Source: JASFBA01 sp036172265 (GTDB lineage Bacteria > Chloroflexota > Chloroflexia > DTKN01). From it: a DNA stretch of 47,422 nucleotides. The notes under the pieces were generated by a model. It did no database searches, was not told the DNA's origin, and was given only the letters and a program-made list of their open reading frames with translations. Position numbers and translations under genes: made by a program. The stretch is from assembly GCA_036172265.1 (NCBI GenBank), contig JASFBA010000065.1:1-47422 (forward strand). The letters run 5' to 3'. Shown here piece by piece: positions 16,419-24,625 of this stretch (position 1 is the first letter of the stretch; every line of letters starts with the position of its first letter).

Positions 16419-16447
16419 TTGCAAGGGGGAGTGGATTGTAGTACAAT
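16419..16447 (+). promoter_or_regulatory. Sigma70 promoter for the zinc-ribbon/TPR/SPFH group
   Basis: -35 TTGCAA (16419-16424), a 17-base spacer, -10 TACAAT (16442-16447). The downstream ATG is at 16484. It shares the TACAAT -10 form with promoters at 32954, 39629 and 44901. Confidence 0.75.
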
Positions 16448-16483
16448 GAAAGCAAATAGTAGGCTAGCCGGGCTGAGGGAACA

Positions 16484-17239
16484 ATGCCGGTAGAAAATCG
16501 TTGTCCCACTTGTGGCACGATCCTGCCTGAAGGAGGAAAGTGCCCCTTCTGCACCGAGGCGCTGCGCCTGGTTCAGCAACTGGCTTCGGCGGAAGAGGTT
16601 CGGCTTTGCCGGCGTTGCGGAGCCGTCCTTCAGGACGAGGACGAAGGAGACCTTTGTGCCCGTTGCCGCCGGTCGGCTGTGACCCCTCCTCCGACTTGGC
16701 GGCGCGAAGACAGAATCGCCCGGTGGCTGCGAGAGCATGTGGTCGAACCTCCATTGGCCGAATCGGAACGGCGGTGTCTCCATTGTGGGAAACCGATACC
16801 GATTCATTCCCTTTTTTGCTTGTATTGTGGAAAGCCCGTGGCCGAGGCCGTTCCCTCTCAAGGGGCAACGCCTGGTCCGACGGGTGGGCCGGTCTTCCCC
16901 AGGCCGGAAGAGGTATCGCCCGGCGAAGAGGTGGTTTCAGATGTCCCAGCGGGGTCGCCCTTCCGAGAAGTCGGGGAAGCGGCATCCGGGAGGGGTGTGT
17001 CCGGTCGGTCGACATTCCTCCATCGGGTGCGAACCTTTTGGCGAGAGCAGTTCGGACCGCTTCTGGAGCGCGGTCCAGGCCCATCTCCGAGGCCAAAGCG
17101 CGTCTCCCGAGGCGTTGGCGAAGAAACCGGCAGCCAGGCCTGGCTCTGGGTTCTGGTAGGGTTGCTACTCCTTGGCCTGGTCGGTATAGCCTTTTTCTGG
17201 ATGACGCTTTTGGGTTCGGGAGGTATCGCTTTTCGATAG
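16484..17239 (+). CDS. Multi-zinc-ribbon protein with C-terminal membrane anchor
   Basis: A 251-residue protein with three zinc-ribbon units in its first ~115 residues: CPTCGTILPEGGKCPFC, CRRCGAVLQ...CARC, and CLHCGKPIP...CLYCGKP. A long low-complexity linker rich in Pro, Gly and charged residues follows. A single membrane segment lies at about 225-248 (WLWVLVGLLLLGLVGIAFFW). The layout suggests a tail-anchored adaptor with cytosolic zinc ribbons. No enzymatic motif is seen. It leads a co-directional group (TPR, helical protein, SPFH, TPR), 13 bases before the next start, so a shared membrane-associated role is inferred. Confidence 0.82.
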   Translation: MPVENRCPTCGTILPEGGKCPFCTEALRLVQQLASAEEVRLCRRCGAVLQDEDEGDLCARCRRSAVTPPPTWRREDRIARWLREHVVEPPLAESERRCLHCGKPIPIHSLFCLYCGKPVAEAVPSQGATPGPTGGPVFPRPEEVSPGEEVVSDVPAGSPFREVGEAASGRGVSGRSTFLHRVRTFWREQFGPLLERGPGPSPRPKRVSRGVGEETGSQAWLWVLVGLLLLGLVGIAFFWMTLLGSGGIAFR

Positions 17240-17252
17240 GAGCAATAGGACG

Positions 17253-18416
17253 GTGGACGATTTTCGACGCGAGGCTGCGGAGCACTACGAACGGGCTGTG
17301 GCCCTGGAACGGGCCGGCCGCATTGACGAAGCCCTGGTCGAATACCGCCGGGCGGCGGATACCGATCCCACCTTCGCCGCCGCCTATGAGGCATTGGGCT
17401 ACCATTACCAGCGGCGCGGCCTGCTGGCCAAAGCACTCGATGCTTTCCAGACGGTGGCTCGTCTGGAGGGCACCTACACCGCCTATTTCAACCTGGGCTA
17501 TATCCTGGTCGAGATGGAGCGCTACGAAGAGGCGCTGGAGGCCTTCCGCCACTGCCTGGAAATTATCCCGGAGGACCCGGCGGCGCTTTATGAAGTCGGC
17601 TACACCTACTACGCCCTGGGGCGTCCGGCCGAGGCCTTGGAAATGCTGCGCATTCCCCTTCAGGCCTATGCCCAGGATGCCCGAGTGCACAATTTGGTAG
17701 GGGCCTGTTATCTGGAGCTGGAGATGTGGCCGGAGGCCGAAGCCGCCTACGAACGGGCTATGGAACTGGCCCACTCTGGAGAGGAGGCAGGGGAGGCCCG
17801 ATCCGGCCTGCTGGTTGCCCGGCGCCATCAGGAGTTTCCGCCGGGGGTACCTCTGGGGCCGCAAGACCAACTCTACGCTGACGCCGGCGTGGTCCTCTTG
17901 GGCACGGCAGGAGATGACGGCCGGCACCTTTTCCTTAGGGAAAGTCCGCCCTTGTCCCTTGAGGAAATCGCCGTGACCTTGGGCCGGCTACGGGCTCTCC
18001 TTCGGGCCCTGGAAGTATACCCTTCCGCCGTAGTCGCCGTAGACCGCATTTCTATCCCCTTGGCTACGGTGTTGGGGGAAATGCTCTCCTTGCCCCGAAA
18101 ATCGCTTTCCCAGTTGCAGCCTCAGGAGCGGGCTCTTCTCGTCCTTATCCTGGGACGGCAGCGGGAACTTCTGGAGGTCGCGCTGGAGCAGTCTCCTCAG
18201 GGGGCGCTTTCCTTTGTCTATGCCCTGGGCTGGTCGCCCCGGGACGGCCCTCTCCCCGATTTTATCGGTGTTCTGGTCCAGGGCAAAATGCCCGAAGCGG
18301 TTTCTTGCGATGAGGAGGCGTTGCGGGCCGCCTGTACTCACTTGAAGGGGGGTGGAGAACCGGAACAAATTCGGTATTACCTGGAGGAACACCGTCGGCT
18401 GCGTTTTCTGGAGTAA
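17253..18416 (+). CDS. TPR protein with uncharacterised C-terminal region
   Basis: A 387-residue protein starting at a GTG with GGAGCAATAGGA just upstream. Residues ~5-180 form about five tetratricopeptide repeats (for example AVALERAGRIDEALVEYRRAADTDP, read as a helix pair). Residues ~210-387 are mixed alpha/beta and not recognised. No signal peptide or membrane segment is seen, so it is probably cytosolic and a protein-contact scaffold. It is 13 bases behind the zinc-ribbon gene and likely in the same transcript. Confidence 0.82.
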   Translation: MDDFRREAAEHYERAVALERAGRIDEALVEYRRAADTDPTFAAAYEALGYHYQRRGLLAKALDAFQTVARLEGTYTAYFNLGYILVEMERYEEALEAFRHCLEIIPEDPAALYEVGYTYYALGRPAEALEMLRIPLQAYAQDARVHNLVGACYLELEMWPEAEAAYERAMELAHSGEEAGEARSGLLVARRHQEFPPGVPLGPQDQLYADAGVVLLGTAGDDGRHLFLRESPPLSLEEIAVTLGRLRALLRALEVYPSAVVAVDRISIPLATVLGEMLSLPRKSLSQLQPQERALLVLILGRQRELLEVALEQSPQGALSFVYALGWSPRDGPLPDFIGVLVQGKMPEAVSCDEEALRAACTHLKGGGEPEQIRYYLEEHRRLRFLE

Positions 18417-18525
18417 GCCCCGTGGGAACCTGCCAAAGTTCATCAAAGGCAACATAAGGTTTTTGCCAAGGTACTGTCCGTAATTGGGATGGAATTTCAG
18501 AGCCGATGCAGCTGAGGAGGAAAAG

Positions 18526-19074
18526 ATGACCGATTTCCGCAAGCGGGTTTTTGAATCCCGCGATGAGAGCAAACTGAAGAAACTGGCCAGTTACATCCCT
18601 GGCTATGGTGGCTACCTGGATAAGGAGATGCGGCGGGATGCCGATAAACTCCTGCGCGATTATATCGCCGCTCGGCTGGAACAGCAGCGCCGGCGACTGA
18701 CCGAGGCCCAGCAGGAACTTCTGGCGGGCGGTGGCCTGGCGCTCATGGATGACGTGGACCGGGTCCAGAAAAAGTTGCAACTTCTGGGCGATCGGCTGCG
18801 CACTGCCGTCTACGGCTATGCCGGATGGTTCGATGCCGTGGTCATCCGTGAGGAGGCCCTCGATGCCCTCTACGACTATGACGCAACCCTGATCGGTGGC
18901 ACGGACCAGTTGGCGGAAGAGGTGCAGGCCTTTGTCCAGGCCACGGCCGGCCAGGGGGATGTCCAGGCTGCGCTGAAGCGGCTGAATGAAACGCTGGTCG
19001 CCCTGCACGAGCAGGTGGACCGACGCCGGGATGTCCTCATCGGGGCGATTCCGCCCGTGCCGCCGGCCCCTTAG
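18526..19074 (+). CDS. All-helical conserved hypothetical protein next to SPFH gene
   Basis: A 182-residue protein with an ATG preceded by GAGGAGG at good distance; an in-frame upstream start lacks a ribosome site. It contains the block SYIPGYGGYLDKEMRRDADKLLR, then long amphipathic helices with heptad character and a Pro-rich tail (PPVPPAP). Similar helical proteins are seen beside SPFH-domain genes, but the function is not known to me. It has no cysteines or membrane segment. The neighbour order suggests it works with the SPFH protein. Confidence 0.75.
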   Translation: MTDFRKRVFESRDESKLKKLASYIPGYGGYLDKEMRRDADKLLRDYIAARLEQQRRRLTEAQQELLAGGGLALMDDVDRVQKKLQLLGDRLRTAVYGYAGWFDAVVIREEALDALYDYDATLIGGTDQLAEEVQAFVQATAGQGDVQAALKRLNETLVALHEQVDRRRDVLIGAIPPVPPAP

Positions 19075-19195
19075 CGCGGTTGAGCGTTAGAGGTTCTAGG
19101 TTTGAGGTTCAGATGCCGGATGGTTTTCCGTTGGTTCGGCCAGAACATTGGGTATGAACCCTCAAAACCGTGTGCTGAATGAGGAGGAATGAATC

Positions 19196-20275
19196 ATGGC
19201 CCTACTCGAGGTGATCGAATTTCTGGATGAAAGCGGTCGAGAGATCATCCACCGTGTCCCTGAGGAAGGTTCTGGGGAGATCAAACTGGGTTCGCAGTGC
19301 GTGGTCCGCGAGAGCCAGGTGGCGGTCTTTTTCCGTGACGGCAAGGCCCTGGACGTTCTAGGGCCCGGCCGTCACACCCTGACCACGGCCAACATCCCCG
19401 TTCTGGTCGGGTTGCTCAAGATTCCCTTCGGCTGGAAGAGTCCCTTCCGGGCCGAGGTGATCTTTGTCAACATGCGCGAGTTCGTGGACATGAAGTGGGG
19501 CACCCCCCAGATGCTCCCCTTCCGGGACAGAGATTTCGGCATCGTCCGCCTGCGTGCCTTTGGCACCTATGCTATGCAGGTGGCCGATCCCCAACTCTTT
19601 GTCAACAAGATCGCCGGCACTCAGGGCATCTACACCACCGATCGGCTGGAAGATTATCTGCGCAACATCCTGGTCTCTCGCCTGGCCGACCTGTTGGGGG
19701 AGAACCTGAAATCGGTCCTGGACCTGGCCGGCCAGTACGATGAGTACGGGGCCGGGGTACGGGCCAAGGCCGCCGACGATTTCGCTGCTCTAGGGCTGAC
19801 CCTGAAGGCCTTTTACATTACCGCCATCACTGTCCCCGAGGAGGTGGAGAAGGCCATTGACGAGCGGGCGCAGATGGGTGCGTTGGGCGACCTCACCGCC
19901 TACATGCGCTTCAAGGCGGCCCGGGCGATGGGCGATGCGGCCCGCGCCGAAGGTGCTGGTGGACTGGCCGGGGCCGGGCTAGGGCTGGGGGCCGGTGTAG
20001 GATTGGGCGGCGTCCTGGCCGGGACGATGGCTCAGGCGATGCAGGCAACCACCGGAGCACCCGAGCAGGACCTCCTGAAGCAACTGGACAGCCTGCGTGC
20101 CCAGGGGGTCCTGACCGAGGAGGAGTATCAGGCCAAGCGGGCCGAGATCCTGGCCCGCACTCAACCTCAGAATATCCCCGAACTCCTCCGACAATTGGGC
20201 CAGTTGCGCGAGCAGGGCATCATCACCCCGGAGGAATTCGAGGCCAAGAAGAAGGAACTCCTGAGCCGGCTCTGA
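19196..20275 (+). CDS. SPFH-domain protein (YdjI-like) with two SHOCT domains
   Basis: A 359-residue protein. Residues ~1-230 are an SPFH/band-7-like domain of the YdjI ('virion core') type: ALLEVIEFLDESGREIIHRVP, QVAVFFRDGKALDVLGPGRHTL, then KSPFRAEVIFVNMREF. A Gly/Ala-rich hydrophobic stretch lies at about 255-285. The C-terminus has two SHOCT motifs (LDSLRAQGVLTEEEYQAKRAEIL and LGQLREQGIITPEEFEAKKKELL). Family members scaffold membrane microdomains; in Bacillus, YdjI helps recruit a phage-shock-like PspA system. GAGGAGGAATGAATC precedes the ATG. It is the centre of the 16.5-21.1 kb group. Confidence 0.9.
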   Translation: MALLEVIEFLDESGREIIHRVPEEGSGEIKLGSQCVVRESQVAVFFRDGKALDVLGPGRHTLTTANIPVLVGLLKIPFGWKSPFRAEVIFVNMREFVDMKWGTPQMLPFRDRDFGIVRLRAFGTYAMQVADPQLFVNKIAGTQGIYTTDRLEDYLRNILVSRLADLLGENLKSVLDLAGQYDEYGAGVRAKAADDFAALGLTLKAFYITAITVPEEVEKAIDERAQMGALGDLTAYMRFKAARAMGDAARAEGAGGLAGAGLGLGAGVGLGGVLAGTMAQAMQATTGAPEQDLLKQLDSLRAQGVLTEEEYQAKRAEILARTQPQNIPELLRQLGQLREQGIITPEEFEAKKKELLSRL

Positions 20276-20288
20276 GGCTGTTTCGAGC

Positions 20289-21098
20289 GTGAGCCCACGG
20301 CGGAAACAGGACCTGCTGGAACAAGCCCGGGAATTCTACCTCCAAGGGCGTAACCAGGAGGCGTTAGAGGCTTACCTGGAAGCGTTGGTGCACCATCCCG
20401 ACGACCCGCGCGTGCATTGCGGGTTGGGAGAGGTTTTTGAGGCACTGGGCCGGCCGGGAGATGCTTTGGTGGCCTTTGAACAAGCGTTGCGTCTGGACCC
20501 TGAGTATGCCTGGGCCCACTTTGGCAAAGGAGGCGTTTTTCAGGGCCTGCGGCGCTATCGGGAGGCGGCGGCTTCTTACCGTCGGGCGGCCGAACTGGCC
20601 CCTCAAGAAGTTGCCTTTCATCGTGCGCTGGGGTTGGCCGAATACCTCTGTGACAACTTGGAGGCTTCCACCGAAGCCTACCGTCGGGCGATTGAGGCCG
20701 ACCCGGAGGATGCCCTCTCTCACTACGGCCTGGGGCTGAGCCTCGACGCCCTAGGCCGGCCGGAGGAGGCCGTCCTGGCTTACCAACGGGCGGCCGCCGC
20801 CGATCCTGAGGATCCGTGGCCTCTCCTGCGCTTGGCCGGCCTTCTTTCCCGCTACGGCCATCCCCAGGCAGCCGATTACCTTCGTTGGGCCGCGGCCCAG
20901 GTCCAGGATGACGACCCCTGGGAACAGGCCGTATTGAGCATGCTCCGGGGGCAGATGGCCGAGGCGCTGGAATATGTTCGCCAGGCCGTTGCCCGTCTTC
21001 CCGAAAGCGCGGATTGGCTCTCCCGCGATCCCGACTTGGAACCGCTCCAGACCGACGAGCAGTTCTGGCTGATCCTCTCCGCGGCCCGACGGCGGTAG
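20289..21098 (+). CDS. TPR protein
   Basis: A 269-residue protein starting at GTG, 13 bases after the SPFH stop. It has about five to six tetratricopeptide repeats over residues 8-190 (EQAREFYLQGRNQEALEAYLEAL and similar), then a short tail with ADWLSRDPDLEPLQTDEQFW. That last segment is a common end of TPR regulators ('D-LR-DPRF--L' type). No membrane segment is seen. It closes the SPFH group and converges, with five bases between stops, on the transferase gene of the opposite strand. Confidence 0.82.
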   Translation: MSPRRKQDLLEQAREFYLQGRNQEALEAYLEALVHHPDDPRVHCGLGEVFEALGRPGDALVAFEQALRLDPEYAWAHFGKGGVFQGLRRYREAAASYRRAAELAPQEVAFHRALGLAEYLCDNLEASTEAYRRAIEADPEDALSHYGLGLSLDALGRPEEAVLAYQRAAAADPEDPWPLLRLAGLLSRYGHPQAADYLRWAAAQVQDDDPWEQAVLSMLRGQMAEALEYVRQAVARLPESADWLSRDPDLEPLQTDEQFWLILSAARRR

Positions 21099-21103
21099 TC
21101 CTT

Positions 21104-22195
21104 TTACCGGTCCAGTTCCCTTCGGCTCAGCCACCAGAGCAATCCGCCCACGGCCAGTGCCATAACTATCAGAGCCAGAAGTTTATACAGCCCGCTGGGC
21201 AGGAGGAGGGCCAAAGCCCCGAAGCCGGCGCAGAAGCCGTAGAAGAGGAGAACGATCTGCACCTGGGAAAGGCCCAGGTCCAGCAGACGGTGATGGAGGT
21301 GCCCCCGGTCGGCCTGGAGGGGCGAGCGTCCTCGAGATAGGCGGAAGATGATGACCCAGGCCACATCGAGGATCGGCACGCCTAGGACCAGAAGGGCAGT
21401 GGCGATCTTGGCTCCGCCGATGATGGAGAGGATAGCCAGGAAATAGCCCAGGTACATAGCCCCAGAATCGCCCATGAAGACGCGGGCCGGATGGAAGTTA
21501 TAGGGCAGGAAGCCCAGGCAGGCGCCGAGCAGGGCCAGGCAGAGGGGGGCCAGGCTGTACTGCCCCAGGCGCAGGGTATGGATGAAGAGGAGCAAGGCGG
21601 CGATGGCCGTCACCCCGCCGGCCAAGCCGTCCAGCCCGTCCAGCCAGTTGACCGTGTTCATCATGCCGACGACCCAGAAGAGGGTGAAGAGGACAGCGAT
21701 AGCCGTTGGCAGATGGATCGTTCCGCCCAGAGGGTTTTGCACCTGTTCGATCACCAGGCCCAGCGGCGGTTTCAGGTCAGGGGCCAGGAAATAGGGAAAG
21801 ACGGCGACCAGCGCCACCCCGACCTGGGCGGCCAGTTTCGCCGGCGGGGACATTTCCCGTACATCGTCGTACAGGATCAGGCCCAAGGTCAGGAGCGAAC
21901 CGAGGAGAAGCAGGCCCACGCGGACGGCCTCGATGTTCCGGCTATAGCGCAGGGCTTCCTCGGCCGGACGGGAGGAAAGGAGTAGGACCAGGAGGAGGGC
22001 GGCGGTGCCGGCCAGGGCCAGGGCCAATCCGCCGCTGCGGGCCGTCGGTCGGGTGTGGATGTGGCGGGGGGTTGGGCGGCGGAACCAGCCGGCCCGTTCT
22101 CCCAGGCGTCGGGCCAGGGGAGTCAGGCCGGCTGCCAGGAGCAACGCGGCAAAGAAAGAAAGGACCATCAGCCATTTATCGGGCATTGCTGGCAC
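21104..22195 (-). CDS. Undecaprenyl-phosphate GlcNAc-1-phosphate transferase (WecA/TagO-type)
   Basis: A 363-residue multi-pass membrane enzyme (about ten segments) of the MraY/WecA superfamily. It transfers a sugar-1-phosphate from a UDP-sugar to undecaprenyl phosphate, the first step of many glycans. Key motifs are LILYDDVREMSP, NTVNWLDGLDGLAGG, FLPYNFHPARVFMGDSG, and RGHLHHRLLDLG (the HxHH-like loop seen in WecA/TagO). The GTG at 22195 is six bases after the previous stop with AAGGG before it; the ATG at 22186 is an alternative. It may feed the exporter locus at 1-16 kb. Confidence 0.92.
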   Translation of the reverse strand: MPAMPDKWLMVLSFFAALLLAAGLTPLARRLGERAGWFRRPTPRHIHTRPTARSGGLALALAGTAALLLVLLLSSRPAEEALRYSRNIEAVRVGLLLLGSLLTLGLILYDDVREMSPPAKLAAQVGVALVAVFPYFLAPDLKPPLGLVIEQVQNPLGGTIHLPTAIAVLFTLFWVVGMMNTVNWLDGLDGLAGGVTAIAALLLFIHTLRLGQYSLAPLCLALLGACLGFLPYNFHPARVFMGDSGAMYLGYFLAILSIIGGAKIATALLVLGVPILDVAWVIIFRLSRGRSPLQADRGHLHHRLLDLGLSQVQIVLLFYGFCAGFGALALLLPSGLYKLLALIVMALAVGGLLWWLSRRELDR

Positions 22196-22201
22196 CGGCC
22201 C

Positions 22202-22642
22202 TTACAAACGGATGCCGGCCAGGAGTTCCCGGGTGCAGGCTGCGCAGAGCAGAGTTCCGAGCCGCTCGAGCCGGCCGGCCGTGGCCCGAAAGTGCTGGCC
22301 GCAGCGTGGGCAGACATACCGGCCAGGGCGGGACGTGGCCGGACGAAGAGGTTTCTCCGAAGTGGCCGCACCCAACCCGAAGGGGCCCAACCGGGCGGCC
22401 AGACGGTGCGCTTCCTGGAGCGTTACCTCATCCCCGGCTACCAGCGCCGCTTCGGCGATTTCCCGCACAAAGCGGGCCAGTTCTTCCAGTCGCTCCGACG
22501 TTTCCCCGGCCTGGAGAAGCGTTTCCAATTTTCTTTCCAGATGTTCCAAGACCTCTACGGCCGTCAGCATGGCCTCCTCTACTGAACGCTCAGTGCACAA
22601 CGCCTCGATTCCCACCACATCCTCTTCGCCGACGACGATCAA
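22202..22642 (-). CDS. Small helical protein with C-terminal zinc ribbon
   Basis: A 146-residue protein from a TTG start, eight bases after the upstream stop. Residues ~15-90 are helical and acidic; the C-terminus carries a zinc ribbon (CPRCGQHF, then CAAC). The product is not recognised. The tight spacing with genes on both sides (10 and 6 bases) supports an operon. The neighbouring oxidoreductase also ends in a zinc ribbon, so a shared metal or redox role is possible but is inference. Confidence 0.65.
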   Translation of the reverse strand: MIVVGEEDVVGIEALCTERSVEEAMLTAVEVLEHLERKLETLLQAGETSERLEELARFVREIAEAALVAGDEVTLQEAHRLAARLGPFGLGAATSEKPLRPATSRPGRYVCPRCGQHFRATAGRLERLGTLLCAACTRELLAGIRL

Positions 22643-22652
22643 CGTTCACGGT

Positions 22653-24011
22653 TTAACCGATTTCCAGCCTGTTTCCCGACACCCGCAGGGTGAATTCCGC
22701 TCCGCAGATCGGGCAGGTAACCCGGCCCAGGCGCAGTTCCTCCTCACCAACCTGGACAAGGAACTTGCAAACCGGACAGAGGACCTCGGCGCCGGCGCCG
22801 GCCCAGTAGCGCACATCGAAGAGGCGACGGAGCAACTCTGGGTCCACCTGGCTATAGGGCACCTGCCGGCGCACAAGTTCCTCGACACGTGAAGCCTCGC
22901 TGACCTCCCCGATCATCAGTGCGCCGATGATCGTCCGGCTTTCCTCGTCCAGCACCAGTTCCTTGTAGATGCCGTCCAAGGGGTAATCTCCCCGGATGCG
23001 GCGGAACTTTTTCTTGGGGTTGGTCTCGCCCATCACCAGGATGGGCAGGCCGAAGGCCCGGGTAGAGAGGGAAACGGTGCGCCGATGGTAGGGGGCCTGT
23101 CCGCCGCTCATATTGATTCCGGCGGTCAGGCCCTGATTCCAAGCCCGTAGCCAGCCGAAGGAGCGGGCTTCTCCCTCCAGACGGACGGCGTCGCCGGCGG
23201 CGTAGACGTCGGGCAGGTTGGTGGCGAGAAAATCGTCTGCCAGGACACGTTTTTCCATAGCCAGGCCGGCCTCTCGGGCCCATTCCAGAGGGGGACGTAA
23301 CCCGGCAGCGATGCCCACGATGTCGGCCGGGATATACTCCCCCGTCGCGGTCACCACCGTTCGAACCCGGCCGGCGCTGCTTTCAAAGGCCACCACCTTT
23401 TTCCCGGGCAGAACGTCCACGCCCTCGCTGCGCAGACGCTCCTCCACCAGTTCGGAGGCTTCCGGGCTGAGCACATTTTCCCAGAAGCGGGAGCCTTCCA
23501 GGAGGTAGGCTACTGGCAAGCCCAGGAGTCGGAAGGCTCGGGCCATCTCCAGGCCGGTTACGCCCTCGCCGACGACGGCGGCCCGGCGGGCTCGGCTGGC
23601 CGCCCGGCGCAGGTCGTCGACATCGGCAAGGGCGCGGAGCGAGAGCACCCCATCCAGTTCAGAGCCGGGAAGCCAGTTTCGTGGGCGTTCCACACCCACG
23701 GCCAGAAGCAGCCGGTCATAGGGAAGCGTTTCGCTTCCGGCCAGGGTCAGGCGGTGGGTGTGCGAGTCCAGACCGACGACGGTGGTGTTCAGGCGCACTT
23801 CGATGCCGGCAGTGCGGTAGAACGTTTCCGGCCGGCTGATCAGGGCCTCCAGGGGAGTACGGCTGGTCAGGTATTCGACCAGGGCCGGCCGGCGGTAAAA
23901 GGGGAAGGCCTCCGATGAGAGGACGAGGATTTCTCCCTGGGCATCGCGCCGGCGAATCGTCTCCGCCGCTTTGGTCCCAGCCACGCCGTTTCCTACGATC
24001 ACGTAGCGCAT
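22653..24011 (-). CDS. FAD/NAD(P)-dependent oxidoreductase with C-terminal zinc ribbon
   Basis: A 452-residue flavoprotein of the rubredoxin-reductase/NirB-N type. The FAD motif VIVGNGVAGTKAAE is at residues 4-17. The NAD(P)-binding repeat is AAVVGEGVTGLEMARA, and the second FAD motif is DVYAAGDA. The last ~40 residues form a zinc- or iron-binding ribbon (CPVCKF, then CPICGAEF), unusual for this family. It probably passes electrons from NAD(P)H to a small acceptor. The ATG has CAGGAGG just upstream and follows a good promoter (24041-24069). Confidence 0.88.
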   Translation of the reverse strand: MRYVIVGNGVAGTKAAETIRRRDAQGEILVLSSEAFPFYRRPALVEYLTSRTPLEALISRPETFYRTAGIEVRLNTTVVGLDSHTHRLTLAGSETLPYDRLLLAVGVERPRNWLPGSELDGVLSLRALADVDDLRRAASRARRAAVVGEGVTGLEMARAFRLLGLPVAYLLEGSRFWENVLSPEASELVEERLRSEGVDVLPGKKVVAFESSAGRVRTVVTATGEYIPADIVGIAAGLRPPLEWAREAGLAMEKRVLADDFLATNLPDVYAAGDAVRLEGEARSFGWLRAWNQGLTAGINMSGGQAPYHRRTVSLSTRAFGLPILVMGETNPKKKFRRIRGDYPLDGIYKELVLDEESRTIIGALMIGEVSEASRVEELVRRQVPYSQVDPELLRRLFDVRYWAGAGAEVLCPVCKFLVQVGEEELRLGRVTCPICGAEFTLRVSGNRLEIG

Positions 24012-24040
24012 GTTAACCTCCTGAGGCAGGTTTCAAGGGG

Positions 24041-24069
24041 ATTCTATCATAACCCCCCAGCCCGGTCAA
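24041..24069 (-). promoter_or_regulatory. Sigma70 promoter for the flavoprotein/zinc-ribbon/transferase operon
   Basis: On minus: -35 TTGACC (24069-24064), a 17-base spacer, -10 TAGAAT (24046-24041). The start codon at 24011 is about 30 bases downstream. Confidence 0.72.
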
Positions 24070-24150
24070 GGATTATTCTGACGTGTTGCCGGCCGAGGCT
24101 GGCCTATCCCACCTTAGGCCGGCGGCCTTTTAACCGCTGCAACCGTTATG

Positions 24151-24172
24151 AAGCCGGCCTGTGCCGGCTTTT
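24151..24172 (+). terminator. Hairpin with T-tract (possible terminator)
   Basis: Arms AAGCCGGC and GCCGGCTT around a CTGT loop, followed by TTTT on plus. No plus-strand gene lies directly upstream, so what it would terminate is unclear; it might block read-through toward the tRNA or be a chance palindrome. Confidence 0.4.
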
Positions 24173-24199
24173 GCCCCGCTCTGTACCCCCGATGAGCAA

Positions 24200-24460
24200 C
24201 CCTGCCTACCAGCCGAAGCCCTCACCTCCTGGGGGAACCCTCGGCCCGGCCGAGGCCTCGCCCGCCCGGGGGCGGGGATAAGGACGGGTGACCACCGGGT
24301 TCGGCCGGGCCCCGGGGACGCTTTGACGCCGGCGGTAGCGCCTTTCTGCGGGGGGCTTCGGGGGGCATGCCATGCCCCCCCGACGGGGGTGTCGGGGGCA
24401 GAGCCCCCCACAAAAGGGCCGGCCGGCGTTTCGGGACATGCCTTGGGCCGAGCGGCCCGG
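24200..24460. repeat. GC-rich non-coding stretch with strong hairpins
   Basis: No gene is supported in 24070-24484. Around 24355-24382 a near-perfect inverted repeat runs GGGGGGCATG, C, CATGCCCCCC. It is followed by CCCGACGGGGGTGTCGGGGGC and CAGAGCCCCCC, which pair with further G-tracts. Overlapping frames on both strands are open but have no domain, as expected from the extreme GC content. It looks like a degenerate dispersed repeat. Confidence 0.55.
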
Positions 24461-24484
24461 CCCGCCGGCCCGGTACAATGGAAG

Positions 24485-24513
24485 TTGCGCGGCAAAGCGC
24501 CCTGTGCTATCAT
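24485..24513 (+). promoter_or_regulatory. Promoter for tRNA-Leu
   Basis: -35 TTGCGC (24485-24490), a 17-base spacer, -10 TATCAT (24508-24513). The mature tRNA begins nine bases after the -10 box. Confidence 0.65.
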
Positions 24514-24521
24514 AACCGGGC

Positions 24522-24602
24522 GGGCGGGTGGTGGAATGGCAGACACACATGCCTTAGGAGCATGGGCCGAAAGGCGTGAGGGTTCGAATCCCTCCCCGCC
24601 CA
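24522..24602 (+). tRNA. tRNA-Leu (UAG anticodon)
   Basis: The acceptor stem GGGCGGG pairs with CCCGCCC, with discriminator A at 24602. The D-arm is GTGGAATGGCAGACAC. The anticodon stem CATGC/GCATG holds the loop CTTAGGA with anticodon TAG at 24555-24557. A long variable arm (GCC, GAAA, GGC) is typical of class II tRNAs. The T-arm is GAGGG, TTCGAAT, CCCTC. CCA is not encoded (CATT follows). Confidence 0.95.
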
Positions 24603-24625
24603 TTTCAACGATGGACACGGCATTG

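Noticed and set aside
24200..24460. Structured non-coding RNA gene
   Set aside because: Hairpins are explained by extreme GC and short inverted repeats; no known RNA family pattern or promoter was seen.
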